Position numbers and translations under genes: made by a program. Below the pieces are notes generated by a model, which had not been told where the DNA came from, did no database searches, and saw only the letters and a list, made by a program, of their open reading frames with translations. 64,000 nucleotides of DNA from Takakia lepidozioides (lineage: Eukaryota; Streptophyta; Takakiopsida; Takakiales; Takakiaceae). The number at the start of each line of letters is the position of its first letter. The first letter of the stretch is position 1. Below, in pieces: positions 10,346-20,381 of this stretch. The stretch spans positions 27,420,042-27,484,041 of the forward strand of contig CM060734.1 of the NCBI GenBank assembly GCA_030704615.1. The letters run 5' to 3'.

Positions 10346-10989
10346 TCCTAGACTTTTAACATTCATGGTGGTGGAGCGGCTTTAATGGCCTCTGTCTTCC
10401 TGGGATCCACAAGAAGTCCCCTCTTAACACAATGTGTCCAGAAGCACCCCTGAGTTCACACAGAAAGTTACACTTATCTGGATTCAGGCCCAGACCTCTC
10501 ATCCTGGCATCTGGCCAGACATAACTCCAATTTATGCAAGTGCTCATTCGTAGAGCTGTACAACTGAAATCATCCAAGAACACCTGCATGAAATCATCCA
10601 GATACTCATGAAAAGATTCACTTATCACTCTCTGAAAGGTTGCTGGTGCATTACAAAGTCAAAGGCATGACTTTGTATGCATAAGCACCCCAGTCTGTGA
10701 TGAAAGCTGTCTTTCCTTGATCTTCTTCTGCCACTTGCACTTGATTATAACCACTGAAGCCATCCATGAATGAGTACATCTCATGGCCTGCCACAGTGTC
10801 CAATACTGCTTCTGTGAATGGCAAAGGGAAAAGATCTTTCTTTGTACAAGCATTCAGCTTCTTGTAGTTCACACATACTCTTAGTTTACCATTCTTCTTG
10901 GGAACTATTACAATGGGTGACAACCAAGTTGTATACTCTATTGGGTATATAAACTTAGCCTCAGCCAACTTCTTGAATTTCTTCTCCAA
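10346..10989 (-). pseudogene. pol: reverse transcriptase of family-A right copy
   Basis: The frame 10651-10989 carries LSPIVIVPKKNGKLRVC, YKKLNACTKKDLFPLPF and SFMDGFSGYNQVQVAEEDQ (palm motif A with its catalytic Asp). The frame 10356-10628 carries SESFHEYLDDFMQVFLDDFS (catalytic FLDD) and LNPDKCNF. One frameshift between them removes the MPFGLCNAP block from either frame. The overall order matches the left copy and Athila/Tat-like RTs. Confidence 0.85.
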
Positions 10990-11079
10990 CCTTCTGGGCG
11001 TAGTTGGGGATTCATTCTGTACCTTGCCTGTTTGATTGGTACTGACCCTGGTTCCAGTTCAATCTTATGCTGACAGATT

Positions 11080-12657
11080 TCAGGTGGTATCCCTTTTAGA
11101 TCCTAGGATTTCCATTTCTCCTTCTCTTTCTTCATAGAAATGTGATGGGTAAGTGTTGGTTTCCTCTTCAGTTGGTGTTGCTGACACTACACCACAGCAG
11201 ATACCTCTTAAACAACTTTGGCTTTCCAGCCGCATCTCTGCAACCTGCTCCCACTCTGGGTGTGCTGCAAACAAGGTAGCTTCCTGCTCCTCATCCAGTC
11301 CTCCTCTCCAGTCATACTCTCTGACCCCTCGAGGTCTTCTCATAGCAGGTAATCTACTAGATTTCTTTGTGGTAATTTGTATCTCGTGTATCCCATTATG
11401 CACGGTTAGTAACTGAGAATTCCAGTCATGGAATACCCTGGCCTGTTTCAGCCACGGACGTCCCAATAATAAGGAGTAAGCCTCCATGACTTCATCCATC
11501 TTCAACACAGTTACTGTGATCATAAAGATCATCTTCTGTATCTGTATCTTAACTCCTCTTATTAATCCCAATGGCTGTACACTTCTTTGATCTGCCATTG
11601 TTACTGTAAATGGGGCTGGTTTCATGTTACTTAGACCAAGCTTCTTCCTTAATTGGTCTGTCATGATATTTACTCCAAAACCTCCATCTATCATTACATC
11701 AGTTAGTTCTGTGCTTCCAATTCTCAATTGGATTACTGGCATAGAATCATCAAAGTCCATGACTGTTTCTCGCCCTTCCGGCTTCACATTATAACTGGTC
11801 ACCTTGCTGTTCAGGTCTGTGTTTCCTGTCTCCTGGGCAATTCGATTGATTGCTTGATACAGCCTGCTACAATAAGGTGCCACAGCCAATAGCTGTCCAA
11901 TGGTAATCTCTGCTTTGGTCTGGCATATTACTTCAGCCAAAGTCCCTTCATTACTCTGCATGTCTGCATCTTCTTTCTTCCTTTCATCCTCACTCACTTC
12001 TTCTTCTCCATCAGAATCAGAGGAATCTGCCATAGGAATATCAGTACTCTTCTGCATTTCCCTTATGGTATCTGCCACTTCCTTGTGCAGTTCCTTCTCA
12101 TCCCTCCATGCCTCATCATCTTCAGGCATATCACTGCCACCTTCATTATCATCCTCTTCCTCAACTACTAGAGGTATTAGTTTGGCTTTGCTTCTTGTTA
12201 CTATCATTGTACTTACTCCTGGTACAACACATGGCCTAACCATGTGAGCTGCCACCACTGGGCCCTCATTCACAGGAGCTCTCATCTCATTCTGGTGTCT
12301 AATCCAGAATGAACAGGCTGCCTTGCGATGTCCTGGCTGATTACAATAGTAACATAGTTCTTCACCATTGGGTCCTCGCCCTTGGTCTGTTCTTGGATTA
12401 TTTCTGTAATCCTGATTCTCGGGCTGGTAATTCCCCCTTGGATTACCCTGATAGTTGCCTCTGGAATTTCCTTGGTAATTCCCTCTTGAATTACCTCTCC
12501 CTTCCATGCCATTGTTATAACCACCAGACCTACCATAGTGGTCCTGATCATTGTTTCTTCTTGGCTGGGGCTGCACCTGATGCACCCTTACTTGCCTAGG
12601 TTCTCTTGCAACTGTCCTTCTGTTGTAGTAACAATTCTCAGTAGAATGGTTATCCAT
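11080..12657 (-). CDS. pol: zinc knuckle, linker and aspartic protease of family-A element (right copy)
   Basis: A 525-codon frame from ATG 12657. It opens with MDNHSTENC, the second half of a CX2CX4HX4C knuckle whose first half (CTICK) ends the gag frame; one base appears lost near 12655, so gag and pol were probably one frame here. R/N/G-rich repeats follow (QGNSRGNYQGNPRGNY), then a knuckle LCYYCNQPGHRKAACSF at about 100-115, an acidic stretch, and the protease LTDVMIDGGFGVNIMTDQL at about 325 with DGG in place of DSG and a downstream YSLLLGRP. The C-terminus ends in unrelated sequence because about 200 bp of the protease-RT linker is deleted near 11100. Confidence 0.85.
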   Translation of the reverse strand: MDNHSTENCYYNRRTVAREPRQVRVHQVQPQPRRNNDQDHYGRSGGYNNGMEGRGNSRGNYQGNSRGNYQGNPRGNYQPENQDYRNNPRTDQGRGPNGEELCYYCNQPGHRKAACSFWIRHQNEMRAPVNEGPVVAAHMVRPCVVPGVSTMIVTRSKAKLIPLVVEEEDDNEGGSDMPEDDEAWRDEKELHKEVADTIREMQKSTDIPMADSSDSDGEEEVSEDERKKEDADMQSNEGTLAEVICQTKAEITIGQLLAVAPYCSRLYQAINRIAQETGNTDLNSKVTSYNVKPEGRETVMDFDDSMPVIQLRIGSTELTDVMIDGGFGVNIMTDQLRKKLGLSNMKPAPFTVTMADQRSVQPLGLIRGVKIQIQKMIFMITVTVLKMDEVMEAYSLLLGRPWLKQARVFHDWNSQLLTVHNGIHEIQITTKKSSRLPAMRRPRGVREYDWRGGLDEEQEATLFAAHPEWEQVAEMRLESQSCLRGICCGVVSATPTEEETNTYPSHFYEEREGEMEILGSKRDTT

Positions 12658-14249
12658 TTACAGATAGTACAGTGTTTCTCCTTCATGTGGCACTCTGTGG
12701 TGGTATGGCCTTCATTCTGGCACTTTGCACACCATACACCCTTCCTCCAATGTGTTGCAGCCTCTGTGGCATACTTCTTCAAGATTTCTTCCAATCTTTT
12801 CTCATAGTTATCCCTTTTCAACTTCTCCTTTCTCTTACTCTTCCTTTTTAGTTCTTGCTCTTCTTCTTTATCTGACTCATCCTCAGAGTCCTCTTCCTCC
12901 TTTTTCTCTCTCCTGAGCATTCCCAATTGCTCAATTATATTTGCAGTTTCAAATGCCTCCTCCAATGTATTATGGGGTAACATATCCACTTTCTTTTGCA
13001 ACTCTGGTCTTAGTCCATTCACAAACCAAGTCTTCTGTAAACCTGGTGCTGGTACTGCAGCCAGCTTTTTCATCATCAATTCCATCTTTTCCATATACTC
13101 CTCAACAGTTTCATGCTTCTTTTGCTTTAACTGTTGTAAACTTCTATACACTTCATCCTCAGTTTTACTTGTCCTGAACCTATTTCGGAATGCTGTATTC
13201 AAGCCATTCCAGGTTAGGAGATGATTATCAGGGAATCTTGCATACCATTCACTTGCTTTCTTGATAAGTGAACAAGGAAACAATCTCATCTTGGCATCAT
13301 CGCCATTCTCATTGTTCACTATACACATGTGCTCAAATTGGCTAATGTGTACATCGGGATCCCCTTTTCTTGAATATATTGGAAAAGGTGGTTTTGCCCG
13401 TGTTGGTTGTAACGCCATCTGTGGCCCTACCTTCTGCCCACTGACAAGTACTGGCACCCTTGCTGGTGCTGGTCCTTCAGGACCTGTTGTTGTTGTGGTG
13501 GATCTTTCACCAAGTGGTGACCCTTGAGCACTCCCTGCTACTGGCCCCACGATATTCACAGTATTCCCAGCTTCAGTTGCACTACTTCCCACACTCCCTG
13601 TCCCCCCAGAGCCAGATCCAGGCAGCCCGCCTGATCCCCCTGAGCCGACACCTTCGTTGGCCTGTGATCCAAGTGCTCCACTTGATCCAGGTCCAACGGG
13701 TTGGGATGTCCTGGTTGTAGTCTCAACCTCAACTGTTGGGTCTACTTCTTCATACTCTTCCTCTTCCAATTTCTTCTCTCTGTTTTCATCCTCCAAGTTC
13801 TGCCCTTGGGTTTCTTCTTCACTCATGTAACTCAAGTGCAATGGTGTTGGAGAGTCTGAACTCTCCGTTGGCTCTGCCACATCCTCTCCTCCTTCTTCAC
13901 CTTCCGCTTCAGAAACTGGAGTTCCTGCTTTTGGTGTTCCATGCCAACTCTTATCAAAGATTTCTGTCAAATCTTTTATCCAGGGATGTACCTCAGATCT
14001 TTCACCTCATGATTGATCTTCTTCCCGTACCAATTCCCTTAATCTTTCTTGCAAAGAAACATAAGGAGTGGCATCCAACTCTAGTTCTTCCGGTATGGGT
14101 GATGTACTCTCTGATCTTAATGGTGTGAGAGGTCCAGATGATTCCCCTATGTCTATTCCTCTCTCCCAAAGATATGGATAATTAGCTTTCAGATAGCTTT
14201 CTCTTTTTGCTGAATATCTCTGGCGTCTAGCTTCTCTTTCATCACTCAT
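12588..14249 (-). pseudogene. gag: gag of family-A element (right copy), one in-frame TGA
   Basis: The ATG at 14249 begins MSDEREARRQRYSAKR. The same frame runs through a single TGA (near 14007) into the main gag body at 13970-12588. The body has an acidic, P/S/G-rich N-terminus, then the retrotransposon Gag core (KKASEWYARFPDNHLLTW, KKHETVEEYMEKMELM) and a zinc knuckle CAKCQNEGHTTTEC. A K/E-rich segment (EEDSEDESDKEEEQE, KRKSKRKEKLKRD) lies between core and knuckle. The TGA sits where CGA would give Arg, so CpG deamination would explain it. Gag forms the cytoplasmic virus-like particle. The frame ends just after the frameshift at 12655. Confidence 0.85.
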
Positions 14250-14270
14250 GTCCCATGTCTTTCATTTCTT

Positions 14271-14838
14271 TTAATGTGGCAATAACCAAAACTCTCTTCT
14301 GTAATATCTCTCGTATATGCCTGGGTTTCTTTCAAGCTTCAATGCACCCTTTGCTATACTTGAAGTCTCCGTTACCATATAACCATATGGCAAACAAGTC
14401 TGGAAAGCTGTTCTTGGTGTGAGTTTGATCCACAAAATATCCTTTGGAATCCAATTCTTTACCAGTACAAGCTCTTCATGCATATGAGTATAAACATTCA
14501 CCTTTCTTTCCTCCCAGCCTTCAAACTCTACTCGCTTAATGGATAGCAATGCTATCACATAAACCAATGTTGGTAACCAACGTGCTCTTCCTCTACAGGC
14601 CACCTGATAAATCTTTATCACTCCTTTCTCCAGACCCCACTCAGGGTCAGCATCATGCACTCTCTTAAGAATGTTTTCTTTACAACTGTCTGGCAATTCC
14701 AAAAACCTCTGGAAGAATCGTTTGGACAATCTTTCCTTCTCAGTTTCACAAGGAATTGGATTCACATCAAATTCTTTAATTCTCCAACCACCATGATCCC
14801 ACCAGATGCCTGTCACATCTGGTTGTTCATGACCCAGT
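14271..14838 (-). CDS. leader ORF between PBS and gag (family A), unknown function
   Basis: An open frame of about 190 codons after the PBS and before gag; the upstream extension to 14966 reads into the LTR and is probably not coding. No ATG is visible close to its beginning. Typical pieces are IWWDHGGWRIKEFDVNPIP, ERLSKRFFQRFLELPD and RGRARWLPTLVYVIALLSI; it is tryptophan- and arginine-rich. I do not recognise the family. Leader ORFs before gag occur in some Tat-lineage elements, so an accessory protein or an N-terminal Gag extension is possible. It is the only copy in the window. Confidence 0.45.
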
Positions 14839-14856
14839 TCCCCAGTATGGTCGCCA
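14839..14856 (-). promoter_or_regulatory. primer binding site (tRNA type) of family A
   Basis: On the minus strand, two bases after the LTR end (CGCGACA-TT) the sequence reads TGGCGACCATACTGGGGA. It resembles the TGGCGNC...GGGGA PBS shared by plant Athila/Tat elements, which pairs with a tRNA 3' end. The exact tRNA is not determined. Confidence 0.65.
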
Positions 14857-14858
14857 AA

Positions 14859-15781
14859 TGTCGCGCGGCTTTTACCCACCCATCCCTTCGCTATCCGAGG
14901 CGGAAACTCCAAGATAGAAGAGTTGGAAATCTCTAAGTACTCAGCCCGCTCAGAACAATCAGTCATGACCTACAGCTAGTGTATCATGGGGGTGTTTCCT
15001 ATTTGTTTTCCTTCCCGCATTCATGTTAGCTAGTTATCTTATTGTTGGTAATTAAGTATCAGTTTGCTTTATCAATCTATCGGATTCCATCAACTCATCC
15101 ATTCATTCCACAGCTTCACTCAGATCTCTCTACACAGTGTGAGTATGAAGTGTGTATCAGATTAATATCTATCAAGTATCAGGCTGAAGCCATGGAGTCT
15201 CTAATCTGCTCTACATTACAATTCTACTGCCTGCATTCATTAAGCATCAACAGATCGTCCTCCTCCTACTCCGTGCTCTCCCTCTTTCTGCTCAGAGATA
15301 CGCTCTCTGCCTCATTTCTCCCAGTAATGTCCGAAGTCCTCCCCCAGCAGTGATTCCCCCCCGAAGTGATCCAAGAATTGATCATTTTCCAGTCCTTGCT
15401 CCTCGCTTTATCTTCCTACCCGTTGTTCTAACCGTTTCCCTCACTAACCGTCATCCGTGAACTAACATGTTCCATTCGCAGGTGTTGTTCCCCACAGTCG
15501 TTCCCTGTCCTGCTACCCGTTCCCTATGGTCATGAAAGTTGTGTCAAGCTGTGACTGGCTGTGTGAAACTGTGACGGGCTGTGACTGGCTGTGTGGCTGT
15601 GTCGGGCTGTGTCGGCTGTGCGAAGCTGTGACGGGCTGTGTTGGCTGTGACGGGCTGTGTAACCCCCCCTAAAGTGCGCTGCTGTCACCCCTAAGGCTCC
15701 TGTTGGTCTCAGTCTGTGCAAAAATTAAGGGTACCCCACAGATCTAGTAAAAGTGTCTAAGTCCTAGACAGTCCTCCAACA
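14859..15781 (-). mobile_element. 5' LTR of family-A element (right copy)
   Basis: The minus strand begins TGTTGGAGGACTG at 15781 and ends GCGCGACA at 14859, giving TG...CA ends directly followed by the PBS. A decamer array lies inside (15536-15660). The inner end is well supported by the PBS. The outer end is chosen only for its typical TGTTGGA start, because the partner 3' LTR is not in the window (probably in the gap). Confidence 0.5.
15536..15660. repeat. decamer array within the LTR
   Basis: About 12 imperfect units of GGCTGTGAC/GGCTGTGTY, the same motif as the post-integrase arrays of this family. Its presence in both the LTR and the 3' internal region is unusual. Confidence 0.8.
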
Positions 15782-16879
15782 TTTGGACGCCATGGCGCAG
15801 GGCATACCACAAGACACTCCCTGCCACTCACCTGATGCATCCTCACTAACACACATCTTTATGTGGTGGTTTTTGGGACGGGCACAAGTGAGGGTCTTCA
15901 CTTGTGTTGATTTCTTGAAGCTTGCAGTTCCTATTCTTGCAAATGTAGGTGCTGCTGAGCCTCTTGCCGCTTCAAAACTGCCAGCATACGGATGCAGACC
16001 TACTTCAACTTGGCTCCAATGAGGATCTATTTCTGCTCCTTACCTTGTTTGTGGTTTCTTGCAACCATATCTATTTTTTGGTGAGCTTACATACCAAGGC
16101 ATAACCACATCCATATCAGTTTGGCATGGTATCAAGTGTAGGGCAGACACGAGAACTCATGGAATACAAATCTACCGATTTATCTACTATTTTTTTCATG
16201 TTTCAATGCGGGTATAATGTAGCGGTCGGTACCTTGGCTGCACTGAAATTCGGCTCTACAATGAAACCTCTTGGCTGGTTATTAAGACGGACTGTTGTGC
16301 CTTACTAGACAACACACATTCTGCAAGACCTTCATTTCACTTTGATTTCATATGATGGACTGTAAACAGGGGTTTTTGAATTACCTTTCTACCCTGGCAG
16401 AGCTGTTCTTAAGACCCTGGAATACCACTCCGGACTTGTATCTGCTTAAAAAGACTCGGCCCTGTTTTTATTTTATGAATCCTGCTTGTGTCTTATGTCT
16501 TGTAAAACAGACATTGTGGTTATTTATAGACTACCGAGCATCACATTGTTGGGCTCTTTTTAGACTACAAACTGTTTTCTAAAGTACCCCAAGTGATCTC
16601 TTGGGACAAAAAATTGGCAAGCTCTATATGGTCTCTTAATATACTCCCTATATTGTGCTTGCTTTGCGTCTCCGCTGGCCTGCAATAGAAATACCGGATC
16701 CAGATGTACCAGTATGGGTTGGCTGGAATATGCTTAAGACATGTATGTCTTAATGTTTCAATTTCAATTTTAAGTACTATATGCTTGGCTCTGGAGATTT
16801 ATCTCCAGACCTGCAATCTGGGTTTTTGAAATGAGATTACAATCTACAAGTATGGTGATGAATATCAAACCCATGGTGC
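15782..16879. other. unassigned DNA with small pieces of repeat R
   Basis: No convincing gene. About 16085-16135 is a mosaic of two separate R segments (the one near 20768-20790 joined to the one near 21527-21556), showing a deletion-type join. Short open frames (for example 15783-16022 and 16352-16582) lack recognisable motifs. Confidence 0.4.
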
Positions 16880-17660
16880 TTTCATGATATGAATGACCAG
16901 GAATCCCGCCCTCCCAACCTGTTTTTTTCAGATACCCTGAAATGTAACGAGGTATTCAAATGAGATGGTTAAAAAAAAAGGGGTTGTTAGATGGTGCCCT
17001 GTAAAGGGCTGCATTGTCTTCCAATTACAATGACCTCAGTGGTCTTGTCCATGTCCTGACATGACATGTATATCTTCCCTCTCTTTATCTGATCAGTGTA
17101 CTTAGTGGTTTTTGTACACACCATCTACCCTTCTCCTTTCCTGTTTCACCTTCTCATTTTGATGTACTAACAATATTTTTTAAAGGGCCTTGGCAGATAG
17201 GCATCAAACACATTCCAAACTGGGATGATGAACTGAAAGCCCTGGGGTATGAATCTCCCTTGGCCAGGTATGTTCTTCTCCAGCAATAGTATGGTTGAAT
17301 GATTGGGTATGAAAAGTAAGCATCCTTGATGATACCTGAAATAAGCACAGAGCATCTAAAGGACTTTTGAATGCTGATATTATGAGCTAAGCCCTGGTAA
17401 GACAACTTACGGGAGTATGTGTACACCTTATACATGATCCGGTCAATGCACACTACTTTTGTTAGCTAGTCTCATGTAGCCGATGCCTTATATCAGAATC
17501 AGATACCTTATGATTGAGTGACTGCCATGTCCTTTGATCAAGTGCTTCTATACTTCTCTTAGATATGGCTTTGCTCCTTGTGGCACCATAAGAAAATACC
17601 CATCTCTAATCTGTTGCTAGAAGATGTTTTGTCTATATCACAGGCATGGTACTACAGACC
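16880..17660 (-). repeat. diverged inverted fragments of repeat R
   Basis: 16880-17170 matches the reverse complement of the start of R (20390-20680), for example CTTGTCCATGTC, TATCTTCCCTCTCT and AGTGTACTTAGTGG. Immediately after it, 17180-17660 matches the reverse complement of the end of R (21910-22280). The order shows the junction of two R units head to tail in minus orientation. Divergence is clearly higher than between R1 and R2. Confidence 0.6.
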
Positions 17661-18468
17661 TGAGCTGTTGCTGTATCTTGACAAGGTTCCTTGAACGAGG
17701 TTCCTTCCCTAGCCTGTTCTTCCCTGTGCAAGAACTTATTGAGAAACTGAAAGGTATTTTCTAAAAACTTGTACCTATCCAGAGCTAAGTATACCACTGA
17801 ACTCTCTGTTCTTTTCTCGTGATACTATACCAGTTTTGCTATGATACACTTTATGCCAATGTTTCATTCATGACCCGAGGAAGAGAGGATGTAGGATTCT
17901 ACTCCCTTGGATAATATAATCTAAGGATAGAACTACATGGAAGAGGGGAAACCTTATGAGAAGGGGTCCGGTATGCACTCCCTTACGGGGTGAGTGCATA
18001 CCACACTCACTCCGTAAGGTTCTGCCATGCCAGGGGATTGGCTGGTGGGTCCCTCTCTCTCCCTCTCTCCCTCTCCCTCTATAACTCTTTGGATTTCATC
18101 TAGCCTTAACCTTTTTGAGGCCGGTTATTTGGTTTTTCATCCCAATCTTTTTTTATCCTAATTTGGCTGATATTATTGTAGGATGATGAAACTTAATGTA
18201 CGTAAAGCTTGGTTTACCATTTGTTTCTTTCATCTAAACTGGATGAACTACATGAATAATGGTGACCTATTTTAATCCAAGAGATAGTAATTTTACCATC
18301 ATTTATTAAACTTGAGCCTATACCCTAACCCTAAAAGATACCTTTGTATTGGATGTCATCCATTGACAAAGTGCATCTCGTGCTAAAATGCGACTTTTCG
18401 TCCACCCTGCATGACAAATCGAGGAGCTGTGCCCTAAGCGGGCCGACACATTTCACAGCACAGAACTC
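17661..18468. other. unassigned DNA; two overlapping hairpins and a TCTCCC tract
   Basis: 17970-18002 can form an 11-bp hairpin (GGTATGCACTC / GAGTGCATACC). 17981-18019 can form a competing hairpin with 16-bp arms and one mismatch (CCTTACGGGGTGAGTG / CACTCACTCCGTAAGG). A CTCTCCCTCT simple repeat lies at 18049-18080. No gene recognised. Confidence 0.5.
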
Positions 18469-19770
18469 GTGCTTCAGGGATCCTCGATGATGCGCCGTGT
18501 AAATCTGCTCCCCTGCTGCTACATGGTACTCGTGATGGCTGGCTACATGGTACTCGTGGAGATGGTGGTGAGGGGAGACGTAGCAGTCGCCCATCCAAAA
18601 CAGTTTTTGTTTACTGTTGGAGATCCTGCCAGTCGCTATTTTTTGTATTATAAACAGTTGGAAGATAGACTGGAGGCGTTCCGACAATCTTACCTCCGCG
18701 ATAGACACTAGAATCAAGTACATGCTTGTGGTTTTCTCTCTGCTATTCCAAGGCTAGATGACAAACTGTTGCCGAGGTACCTGGATATGGTGCAACCTCT
18801 GGTGGCTCAAATATTGGACGAGGCCCAGTTCCATACGATGTTGGAGAGAGCTCATCGCAGGTATCGGCTGGTTCCGGAGTGTTTACATGGATCTGCCTAT
18901 GTCTGGACGCAGACTGCAATTCAGCAAAGGGTAAGCAAGTGGATGGAAGCAAAAACTTGGCCAGAGTTATTGACAGCCAGATGGATGGAGGACTTGTACA
19001 TCAATCAACCCAGTGCTACACAAGTTTCGCAGGTGGGCTTCGCGATATTCGAACGATGCCACTTTCCTACTAACTGGGAGTATTCAGAGTTTTTGGGCAG
19101 AACGGAGAAGGTCTATGCGGATTCTGACGATAAGGTGCTGCCATGTTGGGAAGTGTTGTTATGGATGGGGCAGGACTATGGCCACACTGCGACGGGAGAA
19201 TCAATTTTGAAGATGGGCACTCGATTGACACCAATCAGTGGACCGTGGCCACGGAATATTACAGGCCGATTTGGTGTATGCATGTGTGCGCGTCGTGGTC
19301 AATGGCACAAGAATGAGCACTTGACGTCCTTACCTTACAATTGGCCATTAATTCCGGGAGAGTTCAGCAGTGCGGACTATTGTGAGACAACGTACAAAGC
19401 CTTTTAGGGGCTGCATGAGAATCATTTTGATCCTTTGTGTTTTATGGCAGCCATTTTTTGCGGGGTTTTGGCTAAGTGGTGTCACTACTACCATGTTGTT
19501 GTTGATGTTAACAGGCTTATGTTGGGAGGACATGAATTCGGGATAGTAGCCAAGTTATTGCATCATCCGGCAAGGGAAATGCGGGTGTTAGAATTGATGT
19601 GCTTGATTGGATTTCTTCAGTGTGCAGATTCTGCTATGTATGATGATTGGGGGCCTTCGTGATACCACCCCTATATGGCGTTCAAGCAGTTCCAGAAGGA
19701 AGGTGATGAGCGTGACCATCGTCGATCGTATGAGTCAGAGGGGAGGCGGGAGAAGCGGCCAAGAAATTAG
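18469..19770 (+). pseudogene. decayed ORF of unknown function
   Basis: One reading frame of about 430 codons is interrupted only by stops at 18709, 19405 and 19660. Residues on both sides of each stop look coding (no low complexity, many W, Y and C). Pieces: YLDMVQPLVAQILDEAQF, RWMEDLYINQPSATQ, IFERCHFPTNWEY, MAAIFCGVLAKWCHYYH, and a charged tail HRRSYESEGRREKRPRN. I do not recognise the family. It could be a decayed host gene or an accessory or gag ORF of an old retroelement. No flanking LTR was identified, although 19870-20300 has promoter/LTR-like A/T and TCGATAT motifs. Confidence 0.5.
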
Positions 19771-20307
19771 TTGCAGAAGATATAGTGTTTGCGGGGGCGC
19801 TGCACAATTAGGAGTGGGGCTATGTAGAATAATAGGAATTTCTGACTTAATGACAATTTTCAGAACTTTTTGATATCTTTCTTATCGATATAGCCTGCGA
19901 TACCTTCGATATTGCTGCGATAGGGCAATGTTCTTCGATATCTTGTATACAGTCGATAGTCTATCTTGGACTGAATGATAGAAGAGATGGATGAATAATT
20001 GTAAAGGATGGATGAAGGAGTTTGAGCGGTTATTACAGTTATTGAAGTGCCCTGCTATATAAAGCGTTAATGAGAAAAAGAAAGTGTCAATTGAGCCAAA
20101 GAGCCGTGACCGGGAGTAGAGAGAGTAGAGTGAGTAGGAGGTAGACTATAGAGTTATTATGCAATGGTAGATTTAGTACTGCGTTCTTGCAGTGTTGTGA
20201 TTTATGAATGAGAAGAAGAAGAAAAAGGAAGTGCAATTCACTTTGTGTATGTGTGAAGAATGGAGTGATGGAATGAGGATGTGTTTTCGTGTGTAAGAAC
20301 TGAAGAA
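19771..20307. other. unassigned DNA with repeated CGATA motifs
   Basis: About 19875-19970 holds six or more copies of CGATA/TCGATAT. No gene recognised. It could be the promoter or LTR part of an element containing the decayed ORF at 18469-19770. Confidence 0.3.
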
Positions 20308-20381
20308 CCATGGGTTATCAAATATGTTCCTGATTGAAGTGATGAACCCAAGGCAATGGGAAGGCCAAAGCCATGAGATAT
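20308..20381 (+). repeat. 74-bp segment preceding R copy 1; inverted copy before R copy 2
   Basis: This stretch (GGTTATCAAATATGTTCCTG onward) reappears as its reverse complement at about 22321-22404, directly upstream of the second R copy. It shows that the R duplication was not a simple unequal crossover. Confidence 0.7.

Noticed and set aside
16087-16140. Possible separate gene start near 16126
   Set aside because: The segment is a mosaic of repeat R pieces, and the frame has no motif.
18312-18332. Telomere-like CCCTAACCCTAAA
   Set aside because: Only two units; too short to mean a telomere or an interstitial telomeric array.
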